From positions 1 through 64,000 of the forward strand of contig JAJEGY010000035.1 in NCBI GenBank assembly GCA_022819585.1: a DNA stretch of 64,000 nucleotides, written 5' to 3'. The notes beneath the pieces are model-generated. The model worked only from the letters and a program-made list of their open reading frames with translations. It ran no database searches and had not been told where the DNA came from. Positions within the stretch are counted from its first letter, which is position 1. Each line of letters opens with the position of its first letter. Shown piece by piece: positions 1-8,900 of the stretch. A program made the position numbers and the translations under genes. The DNA is from Dehalococcoidia bacterium. Lineage in GTDB: Bacteria; Chloroflexota; Dehalococcoidia; Lucifugimonadales; Lucifugimonadaceae.

Positions 1-305
1 CCGAGTTTCTTGCCGACGATGTCGTGGAGTGCGATGTCGATGGCGGAGATTGCGCCGGTGATGGTGCGTCCGCCTTCGAAGTATTGGCCTCGATACATCT
101 CCTGCCAGATGCGGCCTCGCTGCATGGGGTTCTGTCCGACTAGGAACTCACGGAAGTGGTCGACCATTCCGCTGACGGCGAGTTCGCGGCTGGAGAAGCC
201 GGATTCGCCCCATCCGTAGATGCCTTCGTCGGTCTCGATCTTGACGAGCATCTGGTTTCGGTGGCCGATCCATACCGGGTAGTTTTTGATGTCGGTGATT
301 TTCAT
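1..305 (-). CDS. Mandelate racemase/muconate lactonizing enzyme family protein, N-terminal part (cut by window edge)
   Basis: The minus strand reads from an ATG at 305 into the window edge: MKITDIKNYPVWIGHRNQMLVKIETDEGIYGWGESGFS and on, about 101 residues without a stop. This is the N-terminal capping domain of the enolase superfamily (MR/MLE group, galactonate-dehydratase-like), with the typical pattern 'VKIETDEGIYGWGE' and a later 'GAISAIDIALHDIVGKKLG' that leads into the barrel. The catalytic barrel lies outside the window, so the substrate cannot be judged; members usually dehydrate sugar acids. The ORF track does not list it because it is partial. A second, complete member of the superfamily lies at 24407-25552. 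Confidence 0.85.
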   Translation of the reverse strand, partial: MKITDIKNYPVWIGHRNQMLVKIETDEGIYGWGESGFSSRELAVSGMVDHFREFLVGQNPMQRGRIWQEMYRGQYFEGGRTITGAISAIDIALHDIVGKKL

Positions 306-686
306 TGGGGGTTGCTCCGTTGGGGAACTTTGATGTGAATGATGGGGAATGATTGTAATGGCGGGCGGCAGGGCCGCTTTTCTTCTGTTTGGTTTTGAAT
401 TGGGATTCTTGGGATTTTGTTGGGGGGAGTCCTTCTGGCCCCTCCCTTTTGCCCCGGTCACCCTCACCCTGGCCCTCTCCCGCCGAGCGGGAGAGGGGAT
501 TTGTTCATAGTGGGGGAGGTTTTAGTTGGAGAAAAAGGTTGTGGGAGGATGTGGTGGTTGGGACGAGGCACGTGGGCGTTGAGTGGTGGTTTTTGGGTCA
601 GTGCGTTGTTTTGCGTAGAGTGTTGGGCAGGTTTGAGGCCTGATCCTATGTTTGGAGCACCTCTCCGGGCGATTCTCGAATGGACC
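306..686. other. Gene-free interval with a GC-rich inverted repeat
   Basis: This 381-base stretch separates the MGMT gene (ending at 687 on the minus strand) from the enolase-superfamily gene (starting at 305). The ORFs in the track here have low-complexity, shadow-like sequence. The only structure I see is the perfect hairpin at 473-497, flanked by 'ccctcaccctggccctctcc'. Translations such as HPHPGPLPPSGRG come from this kind of interspersed repeat in many genomes. Confidence 0.6.
473..497. repeat. Perfect 11-bp inverted repeat, REP-like or terminator-like
   Basis: CCCTCTCCCGC, a 3-base CGA loop, then GCGGGAGAGGG pair perfectly. The preceding CCCTCACCCTGGCCCTCTCC resembles a repetitive extragenic palindrome common in bacterial genomes. 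There is no T-run, so a REP-type dispersed repeat is more likely than an intrinsic terminator. Confidence 0.6.
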
Positions 687-1214
687 CTATGGGGTTGCTT
701 CTAGTTGGAGGAGTTTTTGTTTTAGGGGTAGGCCTATGGTTCCTCCGAAGCCTTGTAGGTTGCCGTTGGAGGCGATTACTCGGTGGCAGGGGATGATTAT
801 TGGTATTGGGTTTGTGGCCATTGCTCTTCCGGCGGCGCGGGCGGAGTTTGGGTTGCCGGATGCTTCTTGTGCCAGCCAGGCGTAGGTGCGGGTCTGGCCT
901 CGGGGGATTGTCCGGCAGGCGGCTCTGGCGCGTTGGGTGTATGGGGTCCAGGCAGTGTCGTCTATGGGGATGTCGTCTAGGTCGACGTCTTCGCCGTTGC
1001 AGTATCGGGTTAGGAGGTCTTCGGCTTGGGTTAGAACGGGGTTTGGGGAGTCGGTTGATGAGGCGTTTGTGGTGTCGGCGATTGCTTCGTCGGCGGATTG
1101 GGGAGTGGGTTCGGGGAGGGATGTTCGCACAATGCCACGGTTGTTTGCGGCGATTGCGATCCAGCCCAAGGGGGTTGGGAAGGTGGTGGTGGAGATGGGA
1201 GTGTTGTTGGGCAT
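687..1214 (-). CDS. ogt: Methylated-DNA--protein-cysteine S-methyltransferase (MGMT/Ogt family)
   Basis: Repairs O6-alkylguanine by transferring the alkyl group irreversibly to an active-site Cys. The C-terminal half carries the diagnostic block 'RAAGRAMATNPIPIIIPCHRVIASNG', with PCHRV holding the acceptor Cys (about residue 143 from the chosen start), followed by the 'GFGGTIGLPLKQKLLQLE' tail. The track ORF runs from 1400, but its first 62 residues look like read-through of the neighbouring region. I chose the ATG at 1214 (MPNNTPIST), which gives 175 aa, the usual size of the family. No strong Shine-Dalgarno is visible. It lies downstream of the VOC gene on the same strand and may be co-transcribed. 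Confidence 0.9.
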   Translation of the reverse strand: MPNNTPISTTTFPTPLGWIAIAANNRGIVRTSLPEPTPQSADEAIADTTNASSTDSPNPVLTQAEDLLTRYCNGEDVDLDDIPIDDTAWTPYTQRARAACRTIPRGQTRTYAWLAQEASGNPNSARAAGRAMATNPIPIIIPCHRVIASNGNLQGFGGTIGLPLKQKLLQLEATP

Positions 1215-1360
1215 AGGACTGATTCTATTGAGGGGGATCGGCTGTGGTTGTCCGTCTTTCTCCACATCTTGTGCGTGATGCGATAGGTGGCAAGGATAAC
1301 GATCCTCGCCGTTTGGTCGAGGCGCGACGACGGGGTGCATCGTCAGGAGGACTGTGGATG

Positions 1361-1762
1361 CTATTCGATGGTGAAGTGGGGATTCCAGGCGATTTCCCAT
1401 AGGTAACCATCGGGATCAGAGAAGTAGCCTGAGTAGCCGCCCCAGAAGGTGTCTTGGGCGGGTTTGATGAGCGTAGCACCGGCGGATACGGCGATGTTTA
1501 TCAGGGCGTCGACTTCCTCGGTGGTGCTGACGTTGTGGGCGAGGGTGACGCCGGAGAATCCGGTGCCGTGAGTGGGAATGCCGATGTCTTCTGCCAAGGC
1601 GTCGCGAGGGTAGAGGGCGAGCCATGTGCCGCGGTTCTGGAAAAATGCGATGGATTCGGTGTTTTCGTCGAAGAGGGGCAGTCCGAGTCCGTCACGGTAG
1701 AACTCGACGGAGCGTTGCAGGTCGTCTACGCCGAGGGTGATGATGCTGATGCGTGGTTCCAT
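1361..1762 (-). CDS. VOC (glyoxalase/bleomycin-resistance/dioxygenase) superfamily protein
   Basis: A single betaalphabetabetabeta VOC-type protein of 133 aa starting at MEPRISIITLGVDDL (ATG at 1762); the track ORF adds seven residues (MKTKRPT) and that start at 1783 cannot be excluded. Typical features are the first module 'ITLGVDDLQRSVEFYRDGLGLPLF' and the terminal 'GYFSDPDGYLWEIAWNP', whose Glu is the usual metal ligand. The substrate is unknown; members include lactoylglutathione lyase and antibiotic-sequestering proteins. It follows the peptide-transporter permease on the same strand. Confidence 0.85.
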   Translation of the reverse strand: MEPRISIITLGVDDLQRSVEFYRDGLGLPLFDENTESIAFFQNRGTWLALYPRDALAEDIGIPTHGTGFSGVTLAHNVSTTEEVDALINIAVSAGATLIKPAQDTFWGGYSGYFSDPDGYLWEIAWNPHFTIE

Positions 1763-1800
1763 AGTCGGTCGTTTGGTTTTCAACCGGCCCCGAGAGGTTG

Positions 1801-2736
1801 TTAAAGCTGGCGGAGCCTTGGGTCCCAGCGGTCACGGAGCCAGTCCCCGATAAAGTTCACCGACATCACGATCAGCAATATAGCCATGCCGGGGAAAACG
1901 GCCATCCACCAAGCGGTATTCAGATATTGGCGAGCGTCGGAGACCATATTGCCCCAGGTCGGGATGTTGGATGGCACACCTGCGCCGAGGAAGGACAGGC
2001 CTGCCTCGGTGAGGATCAATCCGCCGACACGGAGTGTGATGAGAACGACGACGGTATTTATCAAGCCGGGGGTCAGGTGTCGCCACATTATGCGTAGATC
2101 GGAACCGCCGGCGACGCGGGAGTAGGCGACGTAGTCACGGGTTTTAAGGGTGAGGACTTCGGCCCTGACGTTTCGTACGACGCCGGCCCAAGTGGCCAGT
2201 ATCAGCAGGACCAGAAGGACTGTGACGCTTTGACCGAACACGATCGCTGCCAAGATTGCGATCAGCAGGAATGGCGAAGCGTTCCAGACGTCTACCAGCC
2301 GCATCATCAACTCGTCGAAGAGTTTGCCGTAGAAGCCTGAGACCATTCCGAGGGTCGCGCCGACTGCCATCCCCACTACCAAGGAGATACCAGCGACCGC
2401 GAGCGAAATTCGGGCCCCGTACATGATGCGGGTCAGGATGTCGCGGCCTAGGTGGTCCGCACCCAAGATGAAGCGGTCGGTGACGCGCTCGTTTTCCTCG
2501 TAGAACTCGGTGTACCAGATAGGCGGTGCTTGGCGTGCCCGGAGGTTTTGCTCGTCCTGTCCGTATGGCGCGAGCCAAGGCGCGGAGAGGGCCATGAATA
2601 TGAGGAGGGCGACGACGATGATAGGTATAACGGGCCATCTGCGCAGCACGTACCAGAGTTTGCTGAAGAAGCTTTGCTGGTCCGACGTAGTCGGAGATTG
2701 TGCGGTGCTCGCCACGCTGGCGGTGTCGGTAGCCAT
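1801..2736 (-). CDS. Oligopeptide/dipeptide ABC transporter permease, DppC type
   Basis: 311-aa inner-membrane permease of the DppC/OppC family. It has a cytoplasmic N-terminus, a first membrane segment 'PIIVVALLIFMALSAPWLA', the extracytoplasmic 'HLGRDILTRIMYGARISL' motif that marks DppC-type permeases, and the EAA loop near 'TEAGLSFLGAGVPSNIPTWGNM'. It starts two bases after the stop of the DppB-type gene, so the two are translated from one message and should form the heterodimeric channel. No DppD/DppF ATPase follows; the next gene is a VOC protein, so the ATPases must be encoded elsewhere. Confidence 0.95.
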   Translation of the reverse strand: MATDTASVASTAQSPTTSDQQSFFSKLWYVLRRWPVIPIIVVALLIFMALSAPWLAPYGQDEQNLRARQAPPIWYTEFYEENERVTDRFILGADHLGRDILTRIMYGARISLAVAGISLVVGMAVGATLGMVSGFYGKLFDELMMRLVDVWNASPFLLIAILAAIVFGQSVTVLLVLLILATWAGVVRNVRAEVLTLKTRDYVAYSRVAGGSDLRIMWRHLTPGLINTVVVLITLRVGGLILTEAGLSFLGAGVPSNIPTWGNMVSDARQYLNTAWWMAVFPGMAILLIVMSVNFIGDWLRDRWDPRLRQL

Positions 2737-2738
2737 CG

Positions 2739-3689
2739 TTAGTCGTACCTGATCCTAGGGTCGATGACGAGATAAAGCATGTCGGCCAAAAAGCTTCCGG
2801 CAACGTAGAGGATGGCGAACATGAAGATGACGCCGGTGAGCAGCGGGAAATCGTTGTTGTGGATCGAGTCGACTGCTAACCTGCCGACACCCGGCCATGC
2901 GAAGACAGACTCGACGAGGACGGATCCTTCGAGGAATCCGATGAGGATAAGTGCCGAGACTGTTATGGGCGGGATTAGGGCGTTTCTGAATGCGTGTTTC
3001 CAGATCACGGTATTGACATTGACGCCCTTGGCGCGTGCGAGTTTGACGTACTCGGAGTCGAGGACCTCCAGCATCGATGAACGCGTGAGGCGCAGATAGC
3101 CGGCGGCGGGCAACAGGCCGAGGGTCAGAGTGGGTAGAGCGAGCGCTCTGACTTGGTGAGGCCAGAAAGATTCGTCGACGGGACGACCACCGGGCGGGAG
3201 CCAGTCGAGGGTTACGGCGAAGATCAGGATGCCTACGATGCCCATGAAGAAGGAGGGGGTTGCCTGTCCTAACAAAGCGAAGGTGCGACCGAAGTAGTCC
3301 CAAACCGTTCCGCGTGCGATGGCTGATACGACGCCGAGGGGGATGCCGATCAAGGTCGCGAGGACAAACGCGGCGATGCCGAGTTGGATTGTCGCCCCGA
3401 GTTTTTCGAAGACGACGGTTCGCACATCGCGCTCGGCTAGAAGGGTTACGCCGAAGTCGCCTGTGACGACACGTCCCAACCAGATGAAGTATTGGACGAT
3501 CAGAGGTCTATCGAGAGCGAGTTTCTCAGACAGAGCGGCGATCTGTTCCTCACTCATGCCATAGCCTCCGGGCTTGGCGTAGAGGAGCAATGGGTCGCCG
3601 GCCATACGGGACAATACGAAAACTATGAGTGTCGCTGCTACGAGCGACATGATTGCAAATACGAAACGTTGGGCGAGGAATTTCTTCAT
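2739..3689 (-). CDS. Oligopeptide/dipeptide ABC transporter permease, DppB type
   Basis: 316-aa permease of the DppB/OppB family, recognised by the N-terminal 'FVLSRMAGDPL' segment, several hydrophobic stretches, and the C-terminal EAA region 'FRNALIPPITVSALILIGFLEGSVLVESVFAWPGVGRL'. It ends in 'LVIDPRIRYD', a standard family ending. It lies downstream of the substrate-binding lipoprotein gene, separated by a 135-base gap that holds a strong hairpin, and upstream of the DppC-type partner. Confidence 0.95.
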   Translation of the reverse strand: MKKFLAQRFVFAIMSLVAATLIVFVLSRMAGDPLLLYAKPGGYGMSEEQIAALSEKLALDRPLIVQYFIWLGRVVTGDFGVTLLAERDVRTVVFEKLGATIQLGIAAFVLATLIGIPLGVVSAIARGTVWDYFGRTFALLGQATPSFFMGIVGILIFAVTLDWLPPGGRPVDESFWPHQVRALALPTLTLGLLPAAGYLRLTRSSMLEVLDSEYVKLARAKGVNVNTVIWKHAFRNALIPPITVSALILIGFLEGSVLVESVFAWPGVGRLAVDSIHNNDFPLLTGVIFMFAILYVAGSFLADMLYLVIDPRIRYD

Positions 3690-3776
3690 TTGACTACGCG
3701 TCGATCATCGAGTCTGAACGTATCCCGTTGAGGGATTCGCACCAAGACGATGATACGGGACGCTGTGAAGATCGGC

Positions 3777-3811
3777 CCAACGTCGGGCGATACGAGTTCG
3801 CCCGACGTTGG
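3777..3811 (-). promoter_or_regulatory. Intercistronic 14-bp perfect stem-loop between binding-protein and permease genes
   Basis: CCAACGTCGGGCGA and TCGCCCGACGTTGG pair perfectly around a 7-base loop. It lies just after the stop of the binding-protein gene and before the DppB-type gene. No U-run follows on the minus strand, so it more likely stabilises the 3' end of the binding-protein message, or partly terminates it, than acts as a full terminator. This would raise binding protein over permease. Confidence 0.7.
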
Positions 3812-3824
3812 AACCTAGGTTGCT

Positions 3825-5879
3825 TTAGCGCTGGACGAGTTTGATGTTCTCGAACTCGTTGGAGCCAGCGAAGGCGGATGACGTACCTACCCACTCTGCG
3901 ATGGAGTTGGGGTTGTAGACGGTCAAGACCGGGACCTGAACGGTTCCGGCGAAGATCATCTGGTCGTAGAGGTAGTCGACTAGTTCGGTGTTCAAGCGGA
4001 TTCGCTCGACAGGGTCGCCTTCGACCGCGACTGCCTTGAAGGTGTCAGCGATCGCAGGGATCTCGATACCGCAACCGAAGCCGCCACGGGTGAAGCTGGT
4101 CTCGGTGAGGCCGTGGGGCCAGTCAAACGGAATGGCCGTGGAGCCTTCGTCACAGTCACCTGCGTACGGGATGGTGTTGGTTCGACCGACCAAGCTCGGG
4201 CGGATGATGGAGTATGCGGACTTGAAGACCTGCAGGTCCATGTCGGGCCAGAGCTCTTTCCACATACCGGCAATGGCGTCGTTCAACTCGGCGTTGGTGC
4301 CGCTTGAGCCGCCGAGTTCGCCACCGGTCCAGATACCGATCGGGAACTTGCCGGTGGGCCATGCGGTGCTAGCCATGTGCTCGAGAGCCTCGTCCGGGTT
4401 GTACGGGATCAACCACTCGTCTTTGAAGTAGCTGGCGGTGGTGTCAACGTACTCGATTGAACCGACGGTGCCGAAGCCATCGAGGATGGTCTCGACGAGG
4501 AGTTCGCGGTCAATGGCCTTGGCCAGCGCCCAGCGGACGTCTCGTGCTTCTTCCATGTCACCGGGCTGCTTGCCGGGGATGTTGCAACCGACCCACGGGA
4601 GGTCGTGCACGCAGTAGCCGGAACCTGTGCGGTCCAACGGCTCGCCGGTGCGGGCGTGGTTCTCTTCCCAGTAGTTTCCGGAGAAGATGACCTGGTGCAC
4701 GCGGCCGGAGCGGGTGATGCTCTCAGCGCGGAAGCCGCTCTCTACCAGCGGTCGGATGTCCTTTAGCGGGACGGCGTCAGCAATGTCGACGTCGCCGGTG
4801 CGGAGGAATGCGACACGGGTTGAGGGCTCGGGGACCTCGGTGAATCGGAGGGTCTGGATCTCGGGGTTCGCGAACCAGTGGTCGTAGTCGACGGCGGAAA
4901 GGACCGCTCGGTCGTCCTGTACCCACTCAACGACCTCGAACGGACCGGTGGAGACGATGTTCTCTCGGAGCCAGTCGGCACCGTTTTGGTCGTGGGCGGC
5001 CTTGGAGAAGAATGCCGTTCCTTGCGCCTGCTCGTTCAGGAAGTTACCGTTCCATCGGGGGTCGAAACCGCCTTCGGTGAAGTTGAATCGAACAGTGCTG
5101 TCGTCGATCTTCTCGGTCTCGCCGAAGATGGCAGCAAAGTCACCGGCCTGACCGTGGATGCTGGTCGGGTTGGTGTTGGCGTTGCTGTCGTTCATCGTGT
5201 AGACGACGTCGTCAGCGGAGAAAGCGCCATAGCCGTCGTGGAATACGACGTCTTCGCGCAGGTTGACGATAGCGTGAGACAGGTCTGCGGCGAGTTCCCA
5301 GTCGGTAGCGAGCTTTCCGATGGTTCGGCCGTCGGAGTCGACTGCGAATAGTCCTTCGCCTACGCCCCAGTACTGCATTGCTTCGACGGGTGCTTGTGCA
5401 CTACCGAGGCCAACGCCGGGAGCGATGTTGAATACTGCGACGCTGATTTCGCCGTATGCGTTCTTGGGCTCAGGAGCCGGTTCGATCGGTTGGATCGGGA
5501 GTGGAGTAGCGGTTGGTATCGGGGTTGCGGTTGCGACCTCGACGACGGTTCGAGTGACTTCGACCTCGACTTCTCGGACGACTTCCTTCTCGACCTCTAC
5601 GGGTACTTCGACCTGAACTTCGCGGATGACTTCTTTTTCGACTTCAACCGGAACTTCGACCTCGACCTCTCGGACGACTTCGCGTTCGACCTCGACGGCT
5701 ACTTCGACTTCGACGGTTCGAACGACTTCGCGTTCTACTTCGACGGGCACTTCTACTTCGACGGTGCGCACGACTTCACGCTCGACGGTGACCTCAACGA
5801 TTCTCTCGCTGGTGCACGCGAACGCTGCGATCGCAACTAGACCGGCCAAAGAGGCAAGTGCGAATTTCTTAGAGACCAT
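3825..5879 (-). CDS. ABC transporter substrate-binding lipoprotein (SBP_bac_5, peptide/nickel type) with Val/Glu repeat stalk
   Basis: Extracytoplasmic solute-binding protein for the permeases downstream. I use the ATG at 5879 (MVSKKFALASL), preceded by a strong AGGAGGGACA ribosome site; the track start at 6059 lies inside the neighbouring gene. The 684-aa product has a lipoprotein signal ending 'LVAIAAFAC' (lipid-modified Cys22), then about five 16-residue repeats of the type REVVRTVEVEVPVEVE, a short Pro/Thr linker, and the SBP_bac_5 fold ('LATDWELAADLSHAIVNLREDVVFHDG', 'SADDVVYTMND'). The repeat stalk probably holds the binding domain off the membrane. Ligand class is peptide-like; the exact ligand is unknown. 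Confidence 0.93.
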   Translation of the reverse strand: MVSKKFALASLAGLVAIAAFACTSERIVEVTVEREVVRTVEVEVPVEVEREVVRTVEVEVAVEVEREVVREVEVEVPVEVEKEVIREVQVEVPVEVEKEVVREVEVEVTRTVVEVATATPIPTATPLPIQPIEPAPEPKNAYGEISVAVFNIAPGVGLGSAQAPVEAMQYWGVGEGLFAVDSDGRTIGKLATDWELAADLSHAIVNLREDVVFHDGYGAFSADDVVYTMNDSNANTNPTSIHGQAGDFAAIFGETEKIDDSTVRFNFTEGGFDPRWNGNFLNEQAQGTAFFSKAAHDQNGADWLRENIVSTGPFEVVEWVQDDRAVLSAVDYDHWFANPEIQTLRFTEVPEPSTRVAFLRTGDVDIADAVPLKDIRPLVESGFRAESITRSGRVHQVIFSGNYWEENHARTGEPLDRTGSGYCVHDLPWVGCNIPGKQPGDMEEARDVRWALAKAIDRELLVETILDGFGTVGSIEYVDTTASYFKDEWLIPYNPDEALEHMASTAWPTGKFPIGIWTGGELGGSSGTNAELNDAIAGMWKELWPDMDLQVFKSAYSIIRPSLVGRTNTIPYAGDCDEGSTAIPFDWPHGLTETSFTRGGFGCGIEIPAIADTFKAVAVEGDPVERIRLNTELVDYLYDQMIFAGTVQVPVLTVYNPNSIAEWVGTSSAFAGSNEFENIKLVQR
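5535..5798 (-). repeat. Tandem 48-bp coding repeat (16-aa Val/Glu units) in the binding-protein stalk
   Basis: Reading the minus strand, units REVVRTVEVEVPVEVE, REVVRTVEVEVAVEVE, REVVREVEVEVPVEVE and KEVIREVQVEVPVEVE follow one another, with partial units at both ends. The alternating Val/Glu and Val/Arg pattern is regular at 48 bases and is visible in the DNA as repeated 'cgacttcgacctc'-like runs. Confidence 0.85.
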
Positions 5880-5947
5880 TGTCCCTCCTAGGTTTTGCGT
5901 TTTTGATTCGCCAACCTTTAATTCTAAACATCGGAGGGATGTGGAGC

Positions 5948-8900
5948 CTAAGTGGTGAAGCGGTACTGCTGCTGGGTCTCGTCTGGGACGTAGGGCGGTG
6001 TCATGCCGAAGAAGGACATTATTCGGTGTTTGAGCATGGCTCGGGATAGGCTTCGCCAAGCGTTGCCGAGGTTGGGTTCGGGGTTGTCTGCTGGTTCGTT
6101 TTGGTTGAGTTCAGGGTTTTCGGATTCGTCTGTGTCGGGAGGTTCTTCTATGGCGGCAACGGCTTCGGGTGCTGGTGGGCCGTAGATGGTTTTTTCGAAT
6201 GCGTTGATGATTGTTCGGGCGTCGGTGTAGCGTGCGGTCATTTCTCCGACTTGGTTGGTGAATTCTCGTGCGGATTCGTGGGACGGTCTACGGTAACCGA
6301 GGATGGTTGCGACGCGGAGGAACTGGGTGTATGCTCGGACGGCTTCGGGCTGTCCTCGGAGGTTCCATCGCCATGCTCCGATGGCGAGGATGATGAGGGC
6401 GATTGCCGACGCGGCGGATGCGGTGGGGATGACGGGGATGTCGATGAAGGGGTCGTCTTGTTGTCTTGCGGCTAAAGCGGCGGCACGGAATTGTGCCTCC
6501 ATCATGGCGATTTCGTCGAGGTCTTCTAAGTATTCGAGGTAGTCGGGGTCGAATTCGGCAGATGTGGGGAGTTCGGGCGGGATCTCGGTCGTCGGTGATG
6601 TGGGCACAACGACGTTTCTTGGGACGGCTGGTCTGTTGGGCGTGACTTCGATGTCGATCCATCCGTATGGCGGGGCGTAGATCTGCGTCCAACCGTGGCG
6701 GTTGCGGTCGCGGATGAGGAACTGTCCCTGGTCTGGGACGTATTCACCGGCGCTCCATCCTGCGATCATGCGTGCAGGGACTCCGACGGATCGGAGCATT
6801 ACGGTAGCGGCGGATCCGAAGTATTGGCTGTAGCCTTTGCGTTTGGAGGCGTCGCAGGTTGGGAATTCGCTGGGACAGGGCTCGTTGACGGTCTTGAAGA
6901 GGAAGTAGTGGATGCCGTCGTCACGGGGTCCGGGTCCTTCGATCTCGAGGGAGTAGATCTGGCCTTGTAGCCATTTCTTGATGGCCATGGTCTTTTCCCA
7001 CGGGGTTTCGGCGTTGGCGTTGTCGACGATCTGCTGAGAGATGGTGCGGACTTCTTCTGGGAGCTCGTCGGGTAGTTGGAGGTATCGGTCTGCGATCCAC
7101 TCGGGGTAGTTTTCTGTGGATTCTTCAAGTTCTGAGACTTCGGCGGTGGAGATGAAGGTGGTTACGGTGTAGCGCTGGTTGGGTTCAAGGACTTCGTCGA
7201 AGTTGACGGTGTTCTGTTCGGTGGGTCCGCGTCGGACGATGCGCATGAGGTTTGCGTTTGTGCCGTCGGGTTCGGAGAAGATTCGGTAGCTGAATGTTGT
7301 CCAGTCGATGCCGGAGCGTCGGAGGTCCATTGCATCGATGTCTTCGGCGGTGATGCGGAAGCGTGTCGTTTCAGGTCGGTTGGTGGATCCCAATGGGTCG
7401 AGATCGGTGATTGCGAGGGATTGGAGGTCTTCGGGTGTGAGGATGATTTCGAGGCGTCGTGGTCCATTGCCGTCGTTGCGTTCGGTCATTTCCCTTAGGA
7501 CGACGGCTGAGACTCGGATACCGACGGTAGTGGGGGTATTGATGGCACCGTTAAGCATCTGTGAGAGTGAGACATCAGAGATGGTGAAGGTCATATCGAC
7601 GAATTCGCCGGCGCTGTTGAGGTTGAACTCTTCGATGTAGCTTGCGGTGACGGTGTATGTGATCTGCTCTTCTGCGACATACGCAGGGTCGATGTTTGAC
7701 TGCATCTGCCGGATGACGGAGCTGACCTCGTCGAAGGTCATTGCGGGTTGGGTGTTCAAGGTGAAGGGAGGTCTGTCGTTTGCGGTATCTGGAGGCGAGT
7801 AGATGGGAGAATCAGTTGCCAGCTTCATGAGTCTTTCGCGGAGGAGGAAGGCGAAATCTCGGAGGTCTTCGGGGAGTTCGGCGAGTTTCGCGGGGCTGCC
7901 GGCGAGAGGGACGTCCCATGTGAGGGGTTCGAGGATTTCGACGTCGGCGGTGTAGTCGACGGCGTAGACGGCGCCTGCGGGTATAACGCGGTCGGTTCTG
8001 CCTAATGGTTCGACGGCGATGTCAAGGCGAACGCGTTCGTCGATGCCGTTTTCTGAAGGGTCGACTAGGAGTCTGGTGCCGCCGCTTGCCGGTAGGGCTA
8101 CGCTAGGCGCGGTAATCCAACCTTGGGAGGTGTAGGTCTGGTAGACGCGGGCCGGGTGGAGTTTGGCGTATCTGGTGCGTACCCACATGATGGGGTCGTC
8201 GGTAAGTTCGATGCCACCTTGGAACGGGAGGACGGAGTTGGGTGAGTAGAGGAGGTCGTCGTCGCCGCTGGGGACTCCTGCGAGGAGGCGTTCGGCGACG
8301 TCTCGGAACTGGGTGAAGGGATCGAGGAAGATGGTGTTCCACCTGACGCTGAGGGTTTCAGACCTTGGCACAAACATGGGCATCAAAGCGGCGACGACCA
8401 TGACGACCAATCCGAGAATGATTCCGTCTCGCGCGGCGATCCATCGTGCTTCACCGGGGAATGTGAGGCCGGATTTTCGCCACTGGTTTATGCGTCCTAC
8501 TGAGACGAGGTGAGCGAATAGTGCGACCGCGGCGAGCATGAATAGGTAGAAGGTCTGCTCGTGGAGTCCGATGCGGTGGCTGAGATTGGTTAGGAGGGCG
8601 GTGCCGAGGATGGCGGCTGGTATCCAGGGGCTGTTGAATCTGAAAGTGAGATCGGTGACGACGTATGCCATGATCCAAGTCGCGGTCATCATGATCAGTG
8701 CGAAGGGGATTTGGTCTCCGCTGACGCCGCCGTTTATGGCGATGTCGATCCAGATTCGGAATCGGTCCCAAGCGTCGTATGAGCGTGCGAATGCATTGGC
8801 GCCTTCGGCGTTTAGTGATGCTTGCCAGAAGACTATGAAGATGCCGGCGAGGAGGAAAACGGCGAGGTTAAGAGGTATGGATAATCTGAGGCTGCTGCCG

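Noticed and set aside
387-1286. Several plus-strand ORFs over 60 aa in 389-1286
   Set aside because: Low-complexity Gly/Trp/Arg composition; antisense to MGMT or from the GC-rich repeat.
5535-5798. CRISPR-like array
   Set aside because: The regular 48-base period has no spacers and encodes a 16-residue protein repeat in a good frame.
5394-5958. Plus-strand ORFs with Asp/Phe or Ser/Thr repeats
   Set aside because: They come from the complement of the 48-bp repeat in the binding-protein gene.
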